This document shows positions 1-11,124 of a stretch of DNA of 64,000 nucleotides, one piece after another. The stretch is from assembly GCF_014697025.1 (NCBI RefSeq), contig NZ_JACJRC010000010.1, forward strand, positions 113,934-177,933, given 5' to 3'. A program made the translations under genes and the position numbers. Below the pieces are notes generated by a model. That model saw only the letters and a list, made by a program, of their open reading frames with translations, was not told where the DNA came from and ran no database searches. Each line of letters begins with the position of its first letter. Positions within the stretch are counted from its first letter, which is position 1. Source of the DNA: Alkalinema sp. FACHB-956 (GTDB lineage Bacteria; Cyanobacteriota; Cyanobacteriia; Leptolyngbyales; Leptolyngbyaceae).

Positions 1-1362
1 ATCGAACAGGAATTGCGCAAGCGACGGGTAGGCGGTTCAGTGGTGCGGCTGGAAACCCCATCCGCCATGCCCACCGCCCTGCGATCGCTGCTCATGGAAG
101 AAATGGATGTCGTACCGGAGGATGTCTATGAAATCGATGGGTTGTTGAGTCTGCGGGATTTGATGAATTTTCTGGCGCTGCCCGTCCCAGATTTAAAAGA
201 CGCTGCCTGGAAATCTGTTGTTCATCCTCGGTTGCGCCGCGTAGTGGACAGCGATGTCACCGATCCGCCGAGTAGCAAAGAGGAAGACTTTTTCGCAGTC
301 GTCCGCAAACAGGATTTACTCGTCCACCATCCCTATCATTCCTTTACCTCCAGTGTGCAGCGCTTTATTGAAGAAGCTGCCCACGATCCGGATGTCTTAG
401 CGATTAAGATGACGCTCTACCGAACTTCGGGGGATTCGCCCATCATCCAAGCGTTGATTACAGCAGCGGAAAATGGCAAACAGGTGGCCGTGCTGGTGGA
501 ACTAAAAGCGCGCTTTGACGAAGAGAACAACATCCTCTGGGCCAAGAAGCTGGAAAGTTCTGGAGTCCACGTTGTCTACGGCCTAGTTGGCCTGAAAACC
601 CATACCAAATTAGTGCTCGTTGTCCGGCGGGAAGCTGGCAGAATTCGTCGTTATGCCCATGTTGGTACGGGGAATTACAATCCCAAGACGGCTAGCTTAT
701 ACACGGATTTAGGCTTGTTCAGTTGCCGCGAAGACATCGGAGCCGATTTGACGGATTTGTTCAATTACCTAACTGGTTATTCTCGCCAAAGGGATTACCG
801 CAAGCTCGTGGTCGCTCCGGTGAATTTGCGCGATCGCATTTTGACCCTGATTCAGCGAGAAATTGACCATCAACGGGCGGGCAATCAGGGGCGCATCGTC
901 GCCAAAATGAATGCCCTCGTTGATCCCCAAATCATTCGGGCACTGTACGAAGCCTCCCAGGCAGGCGTTAGCATTGATTTGATTATTCGCGGCATTTGCT
1001 GCTTGAAACCAGGACTGGCGGGGGTCAGCGAAAACATAAGGGTCATCAGCATCATTGGGCGGTTCCTAGAGCATTCCCGGATTTTCTATTTTCGTAACAA
1101 CGGCGAAGAAGAAATTTTAATCGGCAGCGCGGATTGGATGCCTCGCAACCTCGATCGGCGGGTGGAGGCGGTCGTTCCTGTGGAAGATCCGGAGTTAATC
1201 CTGGATTTGCAGGAAATGCTGGGGGTGATGCTGGCGGACAATCGGCAAGCTTGGGAGTTACAAGCGGATGGTCGCTATGTCCAGCGGCGGCCTAGTCATG
1301 GCAGCCATGAGCAACCCTCCCAAAAGTTATTCTGCGAAATGGCACAACAGGCAAATTCCTAG
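1..1362 (+). CDS. ppk1: Polyphosphate kinase 1, 3' part (5' end outside window)
   Basis: The reading frame is already open at base 1, so this is the C-terminal ~453 residues of a protein usually near 700 residues long. The enzyme reversibly polymerises the gamma-phosphate of ATP into inorganic polyphosphate at the membrane or in the cytosol. The phosphorylated histidine lies in the motif YAHVGTGNYN (His codon near base 658), and the second conserved histidine is in EHSRIFYF (near base 1072), followed by GSADWMPRNLDRRVE. These are the signatures of the two phospholipase-D-like C-terminal domains of Ppk1. It ends with TAG at 1360. The last ~25 residues (rich in Gln, Ser and His) are not part of the conserved core. 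Family assignment is firm; the start cannot be judged. Confidence 0.96.
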   Translation: MEQELRKRRVGGSVVRLETPSAMPTALRSLLMEEMDVVPEDVYEIDGLLSLRDLMNFLALPVPDLKDAAWKSVVHPRLRRVVDSDVTDPPSSKEEDFFAVVRKQDLLVHHPYHSFTSSVQRFIEEAAHDPDVLAIKMTLYRTSGDSPIIQALITAAENGKQVAVLVELKARFDEENNILWAKKLESSGVHVVYGLVGLKTHTKLVLVVRREAGRIRRYAHVGTGNYNPKTASLYTDLGLFSCREDIGADLTDLFNYLTGYSRQRDYRKLVVAPVNLRDRILTLIQREIDHQRAGNQGRIVAKMNALVDPQIIRALYEASQAGVSIDLIIRGICCLKPGLAGVSENIRVISIIGRFLEHSRIFYFRNNGEEEILIGSADWMPRNLDRRVEAVVPVEDPELILDLQEMLGVMLADNRQAWELQADGRYVQRRPSHGSHEQPSQKLFCEMAQQANS

Positions 1363-1925
1363 TCGATCGAAACACGTTGGACATGGGCAACTAAGTCAGG
1401 GCAACTAAGTCAGGGCAACTAGGTCAGGGCAACTGCCGCTTAATCCTTGCCCAGTCTGGCTTGTAGTCGATTCTGCGCCCCCTGGAACAGCCCTGGTGGC
1501 AGGCAGTGAACTTGAAGTTTTCTGAATTCTGGTGTTGACAAATCCAGAAAAACGCTATATCTAGTGTCGTAGTTCCTTTGTGGTGCGGCTACGGGTTTCT
1601 AAGCACACAGATCGTTGCTGGAGGAGCAGAATGATCCATCATTTGCTGCTCGGCGGCACTGGCTAGAAGACGCCACTTTACAGATCCACTTTGCAGACAA
1701 GGGGTCACGTCCAAACGTTGGCATCCCTTGGCATACCCCTGCCAGACATCCTGGTTCAGAGCTGGTTTCTTCCGTGATGCTCAATAGCGAATACTAGACT
1801 CCCGAAAAGATCAACTGTAAGAAGAGTGAAATTTTTCCAACATTGGTGTCATTTTTTTCACAACTTGCGCTAAAGTTGGAGGCAAAATTTTCTAAAAACG
1901 CTGAAACCATTGTGTAACTTGAGTT
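1363..1925. other. 563-bp intergenic region
   Basis: Between ppk1 and the sigma factor gene. It holds a 14-bp tandem array (1385-1434) and otherwise no recognised gene. Two overlapping 60-residue frames on opposite strands near 1600-1797 have no family resemblance and are treated as chance. A small hairpin (CAACTT and AAGTTG arms, 1861-1878) lies about 50 bases before the sigma factor start and could be part of its leader. Confidence 0.6.
1385..1434. repeat. 14-bp tandem repeat, ~3.6 copies
   Basis: The unit GGGCAACTAAGTCA repeats head to tail; the third copy carries one A-to-G change and the fourth is cut short. It sits 22 bases after the ppk1 stop codon. The unit length is not a multiple of 3 and no gene runs through it. 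Confidence 0.9.
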
Positions 1926-2918
1926 ATGGCATCTAAGTATTCCAAAAAGAAAGATCCAGTGCCCGATGTGATCCCTCAGGACTTTCCCATCGACGAAAAC
2001 GAAATTGAAGTTCTGAGCGACGAAGAGCTGACCCCAGAAGCGATCGCCAAGGCACTCCCCAAAAACTCAAGTGACTATTTGGGGTTGTCTGATGACTCCG
2101 TGGGCATGTTTTTGCGGGAAATGGCCCGCTACCCCCTGCTGAATCAGGCGGAAGAAATTGAACTGGCTCGGGAGATTGCCAAGGGCGGTATCGCAGGGGA
2201 ACGGGCCAAGCGGAAGTTGGTACGAGCCAATCTCCGGTTAGTCGTCTCGATCGCGAAGAAGTATCTCAATCGGGGCGTGCCCTTCCTGGATTTGATTCAA
2301 GAAGGCTCCATGGGGTTGATGCGCGCCGCAGAAAAGTTCGACTACGAACGCGGCTATAAGTTTTCAACCTATGCCTACTGGTGGATCCGGCAGGGGATTA
2401 CACGGGCGATCGCGTCCCAGTCCCGTACGGTGCGCCTGCCTGTCCACATGGTCGAGAAGCTCAACCAGGTGCGCAAGGTACGCCAAACCCTCTCCCAGGA
2501 GCTGGGTCGTCGTCCCACGAAGCAAGAACTGGCTGGGGCCTTGGATATGGAAGAGGATAAGCTGGATCAGGTGCTGGATGTCAGCCAACGCACCCTGTCC
2601 CTCCATGCATGGGTGGGCAAGGACGAAGACACTGAGCTGATGCAGTTGATCGAAGATGCGGACAACATCGCCCCCAATGAAAACCTCGATCGCAAGCTTC
2701 TCAGCGATCGCTTGAATTCCGTCTTGGAACATCTGAGCGATCGGGAGCGGGAAATCATTCGTCTCCGCTATGGCTTGGAAGATGGGCAACACTATACCCT
2801 GACCGAAATTGGCAAAATCTATGACCTCTCCCGGGAGCGGGTGCGCCAAATCCAGGCCAAGGCCATGCGCAAGTTACGGCACCCTCGGCGTCAAGCCCTG
2901 CTCAAGGATTGGGTATAG
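1926..2918 (+). CDS. RNA polymerase sigma factor, RpoD/SigA family (group 2 type)
   Basis: A 330-residue sigma-70 factor that directs RNA polymerase core enzyme to promoters. Region 1.2 starts near residue 58 ([16 protein letters not shown]), region 2 spans roughly 95-180 with the core-binding and -10 recognition block ([19 protein letters not shown], then the YAYWWIRQ melting motif), region 3 follows, and region 4.2 ends the protein ([17 protein letters not shown], the -35 helix-turn-helix). The N-terminal 57 residues are acidic and too short for the long region 1.1 of the principal sigma, and the usual spacer between regions 1.2 and 2 is almost absent, which favours a non-essential group 2 factor. 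The ATG at 1926 gives a sensible N-terminus; the exact Sig letter cannot be assigned. A second such gene lies at 51496-52689. Confidence 0.93.
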   Translation: MASKYSKKKDPVPDVIPQDFPIDENEIEVLSDEELTPEAIAKALPKNSSDYLGLSDDSVGMFLREMARYPLLNQAEEIELAREIAKGGIAGERAKRKLVRANLRLVVSIAKKYLNRGVPFLDLIQEGSMGLMRAAEKFDYERGYKFSTYAYWWIRQGITRAIASQSRTVRLPVHMVEKLNQVRKVRQTLSQELGRRPTKQELAGALDMEEDKLDQVLDVSQRTLSLHAWVGKDEDTELMQLIEDADNIAPNENLDRKLLSDRLNSVLEHLSDREREIIRLRYGLEDGQHYTLTEIGKIYDLSRERVRQIQAKAMRKLRHPRRQALLKDWV

Positions 2919-3406
2919 GCGGGTTCTTAATTTAGGGGAAATTCGTTCATCTTCTCCTGCTTCCAGCATCTACCAACCCCAACATTCCACCATCTAACCT
3001 TCCATCAACAATCTGTCGTTACACAATCTGTCGTTACACAATCTGTCGTTACACAATCCCTCATTACATCCCCCCTGAAAACCCACCCTTAAAACATGTA
3101 ACTCAGCGTTTTTGCCATCTCTGTGATCATACAGAGGTGGTTTTTCGCAATTTCAGGGAATCTGCTGAAACCTGGCAGACTGAAGGACAGCCCCCCATCC
3201 AAATGGGAGCCAGACTTCCGTAAATCTGCGCTAGCTCTCTCCTGGGATTCCTGCCACTATGGCACCAACCCATAACCCCAACCGTGTAATCCCCCGATCG
3301 AGAAAAGCGAAATCTTAAAGACTGCTTAAGTCTCTGGGTAGACGACCAATTTCAGATCTGCGGCCTACACTCGACGTAGGTGTTCCATTGAATCGACTAG
3401 GTTGAA
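2919..3406. other. 488-bp intergenic region
   Basis: Contains a 15-bp tandem array (3009-3068) and the leader of the response regulator. No further gene, RNA or clear terminator was recognised. Confidence 0.55.
3009..3068. repeat. 15-bp tandem repeat, 4 copies
   Basis: Three perfect copies of CAATCTGTCGTTACA (3009-3053) are followed by a fourth with three changes (3054-3068). It sits about 90 bases downstream of the sigma factor stop. Confidence 0.92.
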
Positions 3407-3424
3407 ATGCGTGTTGAAATGCGT
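3401..3424. repeat. 12-bp direct duplication that doubles a start codon
   Basis: GTTGAAATGCGT occurs twice in a row. Each copy carries an ATG (3407 and 3419) in the same frame, so the response regulator gene has two equivalent start codons 12 bases apart. Confidence 0.85.
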
Positions 3425-3826
3425 TCTTGTGAGCGATCAGTGTTGCGAATTCTTATTGCAGACGACCATGAACTGACTCGGTTCACCCTCAAGCTTGCGC
3501 TTAAGGGCCAACCGGGGATAGAGCTTGTTGATGTGGCTGAAAATGGGGTTCAGGCGGTCGAGATGGTCAAACGGTACCATCCCGATGTTGTGATTTTGGA
3601 TATGCAAATGCCGGTTCTAGACGGCCCAGGGGCAGCGGCACAAATCAAAACGATCGCCCCTTCCGTTCAAATCATGGCTTATTCTTCCCTGGAGGAACCC
3701 CGCATTGAGCGATTGCTCCAGGAAGGCACGATCGACATCTTCTGTCGCAAAGACACTGCGATGACAGAAATTCTGTCCAAGGCCAAACTCTTGAGCCAGC
3801 CTCTGGTAGAGTATCCTGTTTTTTAA
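3407..3826 (+). CDS. Single-domain response regulator (receiver only)
   Basis: A 139-residue CheY-like receiver with no output domain. The acidic pocket is Asp19/Asp20 (IADDHE), the phospho-acceptor is Asp65 (ILDMQMP), the switch Ser is Ser93/94 and the conserved Lys is Lys115 (CRKD). Such proteins relay phosphate from a histidine kinase to a partner protein rather than binding DNA. No kinase gene is nearby, so it is an orphan. The start is uncertain: ATG at 3407 and 3419 are copies of a 12-bp duplication, and an internal GTG at 3440 would begin right at the domain. The gene is convergent with the next one and followed by a strong hairpin. Confidence 0.88.
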   Translation: MRVEMRSCERSVLRILIADDHELTRFTLKLALKGQPGIELVDVAENGVQAVEMVKRYHPDVVILDMQMPVLDGPGAAAQIKTIAPSVQIMAYSSLEEPRIERLLQEGTIDIFCRKDTAMTEILSKAKLLSQPLVEYPVF

Positions 3827-3858
3827 GCTTTAATCGATAGAAAAGTCTGTAAAGGTTG

Positions 3859-3909
3859 GAGCAGTGCAGTCAGATAGGCCCAGTTAGGACAGTTCTGACT
3901 GCACTGCTC
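3859..3909. terminator. Perfect 16-bp inverted repeat, probable bidirectional terminator
   Basis: Arms 3859-3874 and 3894-3909 are exact reverse complements (GAGCAGTGCAGTCAGA), with a 19-base loop. The hairpin sits between two convergent genes (ends 3826 and 3947). Downstream on the plus strand there is a T-rich stretch (CAGTTTTT, near 3920), which fits a Rho-independent terminator only loosely. Confidence 0.65.
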
Positions 3910-3946
3910 TTAAAGTCTCAGTTTTTGGAATTCCAGGTTGAATCGA

Positions 3947-4372
3947 TTAGTTGACGGGTTCGATCGTCAACTTATACGGGTTTTGTCCCTGTGTTCTCGC
4001 CCCAATAAAGACTCGGTAGATATCCTTAGCCCAGCGACCAGGAATCTCTGCCTTGCCATTAGAGGTACTATCTGCTTGCACACAGAACTTTTTGCCTTTG
4101 CTGTTGATGACCAGCAAGGTGGTGTTCGGATTGCCTTGCACGATAAAGCGGCGATCTAGGTCTTCTGTCAACGTCACCTCATAATTAGGCTGGGCAGGAA
4201 TAAACCCAGCACAACTAGAGTCTTTCTGAGCACTGGCAGAAGTCCCAGTTCGAGTTTCTACTGAACTATTTGATGTAATCCGAATCGCTTGATCTTGATT
4301 CTGAGCTAGCCCTGGGCCAGCCAGACCAACGAGAGACGTGAGCGCTAATGTCCAAACTAGAGTCTTGTTCAC
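3947..4372 (-). CDS. Small secreted protein, cyanobacterial, function unknown
   Basis: About 141 residues with a Sec signal peptide (hydrophobic run ending in GPGLAQ). The mature part has two cysteines that could form a disulfide, and a beta-rich pattern ending in IYRVFIGARTQGQNPYKLTI. This resembles the pre-peptidase C-terminal (PPC-like) type of extracellular beta-sandwich, but I am not sure of the family. I chose the GTG at 4372 because the stretch GGGGGTGG lies a few bases upstream and can serve as a ribosome-binding site; a GTG at 4381 is the longer alternative. Likely periplasmic or extracellular; no functional link to its neighbours is visible. Confidence 0.7.
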   Translation of the reverse strand: MNKTLVWTLALTSLVGLAGPGLAQNQDQAIRITSNSSVETRTGTSASAQKDSSCAGFIPAQPNYEVTLTEDLDRRFIVQGNPNTTLLVINSKGKKFCVQADSTSNGKAEIPGRWAKDIYRVFIGARTQGQNPYKLTIEPVN

Positions 4373-4646
4373 CAAAACCACCCCCGGGGCAGTCTTTACT
4401 AAGTGGAAGCGTGTAAGCGGAATACGGCTTGAGACTGCGCGAATCTTGACTCTACCAATCCAGAATCTGGAGATCTGCGAATGTGTGAATCTTGAATGTG
4501 CAAATCTTGTGGGCTGATGATTTTAGTATCAAAGAATTAATTCGAAAATTCAGCCCCTGATGTTCCTGTTCCTGAACTGTCACGCAGATCCATAGGGGAT
4601 AACCAGGGGCTGCCATAGATTTTTCTGCGGAGCCTAGATTTTCTGC

Positions 4647-7085
<2,439 letters not shown>

Positions 7086-7124
7086 CTAGAGGGGCAGCCT
7101 TACCTTAAACCGCAAGTCCATACC

Positions 7125-9998
7125 CTAGTCCACAGCCTCCATGGGTACTTTCTTCCGACCCATCCGTAACAATCCATAGCCTCCAGCCACCAACGTTGCG
7201 GTCGTAATCCCGACCCCGATCTTGAAACTCAAAGGGTGAAATTCAAACCGGACAACATGTTCGCCTGCAGGGACTTTGACCCCTCGCTGAATATAGTTGG
7301 TTGGAAAAATACGAGTCGGCTTGCCATCGATCGTGGCTTGCCAGCCCGGATAATACGCATCACTCAAGACCAGAAATGCCTCTGATGGGGCCTTAGTTTG
7401 CACTTCAATCATGGCTTCAGCCCGTTGAACCACCCTTACTTGACCTGCCGTTCCGAGGTCTGAACCTTGAAAGACAGCTGCTGCATTCTCCACTAAGGCA
7501 ACTTTCTCTGGCTCATAAACTCCCCCCTCAGGCAGGCGGGAAGTCTGAATCGCAGTCACAATCTCCGGGGGCTCTAGCCGGACTGTCTTGGATACAAGCC
7601 ATGCCCGGGGTAAGACTTGTTGATTTTCGTAGATCGTTCCCGCGTCGCTCTGTTCAACTTGCTTCCACTTCGGCGACACCCCTACCGACGTTAAGGGAAA
7701 AGAGGTGTTGCGCTGTCGATTCATCAGACTCATGCGCTGGAGAAGGAGCACCCCTGGAAGTTTACTATCACTCCATTTCAGTTCAATCTGTTTGACTTGT
7801 CGTGGCTGACTCAGAACAAGGCTACTCACATACTCATGGGCCTGACATGCCCCCGGTTTAGCTGCGGGAAGATCGCGAAAGACGGTCGCTCGCTGGTGCC
7901 GCACCAAAGGCTTGACCTCCGGGCAATCATAGGAATTTTCCGCCGTATCCCGCCCCGCCCGTAATGCATGGGTTTCTACCCGACCCTGGGTATCCGTGAC
8001 TTGAACCTGCACAACGGCTGCATTCTGTGGAACCGTCACCGAACATCCCAACATCGTCACAAGACTTATCTCGCTCACCTCAATCGGTTTTGTGGATAGA
8101 TAGACGTTCATGGAAGGACTCAGCAATGATGGACCACAGGCCGTAGATCCTAAGGCAATCCCCAGATCTTGGCCCGCCCATACAAATCCTGGCTGCTCAG
8201 ACATGCCCGAAGACTGATCAAGAAAATACCGCACTCCCATGAAATCCAGACGCCGATCATTCACATTCACCGGAACACTGGACAGCACACCGTTAGTACT
8301 CATCCGCATCACTTCACTAAAGCGAGACAGGATCAGCGGAGAATATCCACTGATATTCGGCAGATCCCACAGACGAGTCAGATTTGGGAAAACGTCAGAC
8401 TCGAAATCTTGGAGCGAAGCGATAGACTCGACGGTTCCTAGAAACCGCTGATGATTCGCCTCCAACAACGATCGATATTTCTGTACGATCGGCTTTGCTT
8501 CTAGCGCAGTTGCGAGGGGAGAGTTAATTTGCCACTCCCAAAACCAGCCGAATGTGGAAAGATCAGCAATCAAAATCGGGATGAGGATGAACCCAACCCA
8601 GCGACGATCGCGCCAGCGCAGCAATAGTCCAAAACCCACCAGACTTGCCACGCACATCACTATTGGCACTCCGACCGCTGGATTTGACCAAGGCCAAAAG
8701 TTGAGGGACACAGTCACTCCCGCCTGAATCGCTTTCTCTTGCAACGCGGGGTACAAAATCCCCATACTGACTAGGCTCAGGAGCAACACCGCGATCGTAA
8801 CCGCAATTGTTCTAACAATAACCCTCCGAGACACAAGTCGATGCTGGATAGCCGCCACTCCAAAGCCTGCCAAAACACTAACCGCAAGGGTTGCTTCAAT
8901 GACATGACGCCCCTGGGCACGAAATTTGTTGTAAACCGGAACGTTATAGAAAAGATGACCTAAAAATGTATCTCCCCCAAAGGTGAGGAGGAACGCAATC
9001 CCCCCAACCCATAGCCAAAAACGAACGATAGAACGCTTGGGATGGGCGATCGCTCCCACCATGGCTAGCATCAAGGGTAGCCAGCCTAAATATCCAGCCA
9101 CTTCTGTGAGACTGGTCTTGCCCCAATACGGAAAATTAAAGGGAGGAAGAAGCCCACCAAAGAAGTAGGGAAACAGAGTCTGTAACGTCTGCCACCTTGG
9201 CAAAGAATAGCTCGCAAATTCTCCAAAGGTCATCGCAGAACGGGGACTCAAGCGGCTAAATTCAGCCGTCGGAATGATCTGGATGGCACACAAAGCTAAT
9301 CCAACCGCCAATACCCCGATCGCATAGGCATAATATTTTTTCCGGCCCAAAGGAACACGCCATCCTAAAAATAGCGCGTAAAAGAAGCCCATCCCCAAAC
9401 TATAAACCGCTATCTGAGGATGTCCGCCTAGGAAACAGCAGCTAACCGCCAGCACGCCTAGCCCAAACCAAAGCCGCGAAAACCCGTAACGCAGCCGCTC
9501 CATCGCACACAACAACAACGGCATCCAAGCCGCTGCATGAATAATTGTGGCATGACCGAGATGGGCCATCATGAAACCACACATGCTGTATACAATCCCG
9601 CTGACACTGGCTGCCAGACGCGACCCCGTTAGCATGTACCCGTAACAGTAGGCAAAACTGCCAGCTAGGACATATGCCGAAACGACAAAGGCATTCCAGG
9701 AATTCGGAATCCAATGAAATAGCAGTGCCAGGGGATACCAAGTCATATTCTGCGGATCGCCCACTACGGGATATCCCCCAAAAATCAGGTCAGTCCACAG
9801 CGTTTTTGCCGAATACAGAGCAGGGAGATAGTAGATAATGCCATCTCCGGGAGCCAATAGCCGCCCTGAGAACAACACCGGAGCAAAGAAAAGCGTAAAC
9901 AGCAATGAGAAACTCAGAAACACCACTACACTGTGAATCAGAGGATTTTCCCAATTAAATTTTCGAGGAGCCTGAGCATACTCATTCGCCATCTGCAT
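7125..9998 (-). CDS. YfhO-family multi-pass membrane protein
   Basis: A 957-residue protein with about a dozen predicted membrane helices in the first ~480 residues, a long periplasmic part, a conserved tail containing YYPGWQATIDGKP (near residue 883) and a final helix before a basic end. This layout is that of the bacterial YfhO family, GT-C-like membrane proteins in which some members transfer sugars from a lipid carrier to surface polymers (for example lipoteichoic acid glycosylation in Bacillus). Substrate here is unknown. Its position at the end of a glycan biosynthesis region supports a role in decorating surface polysaccharide or glycoprotein. ATG 9998 is used; ATG 9992 is equally possible. 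Confidence 0.85.
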   Translation of the reverse strand: MQMANEYAQAPRKFNWENPLIHSVVVFLSFSLLFTLFFAPVLFSGRLLAPGDGIIYYLPALYSAKTLWTDLIFGGYPVVGDPQNMTWYPLALLFHWIPNSWNAFVVSAYVLAGSFAYCYGYMLTGSRLAASVSGIVYSMCGFMMAHLGHATIIHAAAWMPLLLCAMERLRYGFSRLWFGLGVLAVSCCFLGGHPQIAVYSLGMGFFYALFLGWRVPLGRKKYYAYAIGVLAVGLALCAIQIIPTAEFSRLSPRSAMTFGEFASYSLPRWQTLQTLFPYFFGGLLPPFNFPYWGKTSLTEVAGYLGWLPLMLAMVGAIAHPKRSIVRFWLWVGGIAFLLTFGGDTFLGHLFYNVPVYNKFRAQGRHVIEATLAVSVLAGFGVAAIQHRLVSRRVIVRTIAVTIAVLLLSLVSMGILYPALQEKAIQAGVTVSLNFWPWSNPAVGVPIVMCVASLVGFGLLLRWRDRRWVGFILIPILIADLSTFGWFWEWQINSPLATALEAKPIVQKYRSLLEANHQRFLGTVESIASLQDFESDVFPNLTRLWDLPNISGYSPLILSRFSEVMRMSTNGVLSSVPVNVNDRRLDFMGVRYFLDQSSGMSEQPGFVWAGQDLGIALGSTACGPSLLSPSMNVYLSTKPIEVSEISLVTMLGCSVTVPQNAAVVQVQVTDTQGRVETHALRAGRDTAENSYDCPEVKPLVRHQRATVFRDLPAAKPGACQAHEYVSSLVLSQPRQVKQIELKWSDSKLPGVLLLQRMSLMNRQRNTSFPLTSVGVSPKWKQVEQSDAGTIYENQQVLPRAWLVSKTVRLEPPEIVTAIQTSRLPEGGVYEPEKVALVENAAAVFQGSDLGTAGQVRVVQRAEAMIEVQTKAPSEAFLVLSDAYYPGWQATIDGKPTRIFPTNYIQRGVKVPAGEHVVRFEFHPLSFKIGVGITTATLVAGGYGLLRMGRKKVPMEAVD

Positions 9999-10005
9999 AG
10001 CTTTT

Positions 10006-10056
10006 TCTCAGCAACAATTCAATCTCAGTAACAATCTAATCTCAGCAACACTCCAA
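10006..10056. repeat. 17-bp tandem repeat, 3 copies
   Basis: Three imperfect copies of TCTCAGCAACAATTCAA follow each other at exact 17-base intervals, starting 8 bases upstream of the YfhO-type gene start. The rest of the 280-base gap to 10278 shows nothing recognisable. Confidence 0.88.
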
Positions 10057-10278
10057 ACCGTATCCTGAGACAGCCCCGATCAACGATCGATTACCTCAGC
10101 AGTCCCGATCGAATCAACCTTCCCAACGAAGCACAGCCAGCTCGTCTTACAATGCTCGACTCCGCTAACCTTAACAGTTCCACCATCATCCAAAGGATGA
10201 TCCTGCGATCGCAGTTAACCCTGCTTATGCTCCTAGGATCTCATCACTATAGAACTTAGGGCGATCTGCACAGTTGAT

Positions 10279-11124
10279 TTAGTAACGTTTGCGAGCAATG
10301 ACATACATGATGTCGTAAAGATTGAGGTAAAAATCCAGTTCCGTTAGCCGGAGTTTTTTCAAAAAGTGATACAGCTTAGGTTGCTTCCAGCGAAGTACAA
10401 GAATGTTATAAGCAACATTATCGAGACTCCGATAAAAACCACAATGGCGGCTGTAAACCACATCAAAGCCGTAATTATTCAGCATGTGAGCTAGGCTTTT
10501 CTGGGAGAAGTAATGAATGTGGGTAGGCGGATGGATCAAGCGCCAATTTTCTTTCCGCATCCGGGCGTTGAAACTGTCGATATCCCCTGTCGTAATCGCA
10601 ATCAGTGAGCCCTTTTCCATATGCCGACTCAACTTTTCGACGTAGAGATGGGGATTGGGTAAGTGCTCGATCGTGTCCCACATACAGGCGACATCAAAGG
10701 TACGATCGCCCAGATCATGACTCAAAAAATCGGCTTGCACCACATCTAGGTTCAGTTCATTCAGGGCATAGCGAATTCCATCTTCGGTAATGTCAATGCC
10801 CTGGGCTTTCTCAAACAATGCCTGGGCTTTCTCCAAAAAGAACCCGTAGGCACAGCCAATTTCAAACAGCGTCCGGTGTCGTTCCGGTCGCAAAAATTGC
10901 TTTAGGGTTTTGAGGCGCAGGGCAAAATTTTTCTGAGCAATCCGCTTATCTGCCACGTAATCGCTGTATTCTTCCCCAAAAAAGTAGTCTTTCTGGTAAA
11001 GCTTGAACAGTTCTTCGCTGGAAATCGACAAATCCGCCGCCACATGACCACAGCTCAGACATCGATCGATCCCGCGATACAGCGGAGTTTTCTCATCGTG
11101 GTTACAAACAATACAGTTACTCAT
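10279..11124 (-). CDS. SAM-dependent methyltransferase with N-terminal zinc ribbon
   Basis: A 281-residue protein. Residues 4-25 carry two CxxC pairs (CIVC and CLSC), a probable zinc ribbon. The class I methyltransferase core has motif I as LFEIGCAYGFFLEKA, the post-I acidic residue in GIDIT, and an acidic motif in CMWDTIEHLPNP (Methyltransf_23 style). Likely substrate is a sugar or a growing glycan, judged from the cluster. The start at ATG 11124 overlaps the end of the upstream glycosyltransferase by 8 bases, indicating translational coupling; a frame extension further upstream is not needed. Exact acceptor unknown. Confidence 0.87.
   Translation of the reverse strand: MSNCIVCNHDEKTPLYRGIDRCLSCGHVAADLSISSEELFKLYQKDYFFGEEYSDYVADKRIAQKNFALRLKTLKQFLRPERHRTLFEIGCAYGFFLEKAQALFEKAQGIDITEDGIRYALNELNLDVVQADFLSHDLGDRTFDVACMWDTIEHLPNPHLYVEKLSRHMEKGSLIAITTGDIDSFNARMRKENWRLIHPPTHIHYFSQKSLAHMLNNYGFDVVYSRHCGFYRSLDNVAYNILVLRWKQPKLYHFLKKLRLTELDFYLNLYDIMYVIARKRY

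Noticed and set aside
1599..1797. Overlapping 60-codon frames on both strands upstream of the sigma factor
   Set aside because: Short, mutually overlapping, no ribosome-binding site and no recognisable protein.
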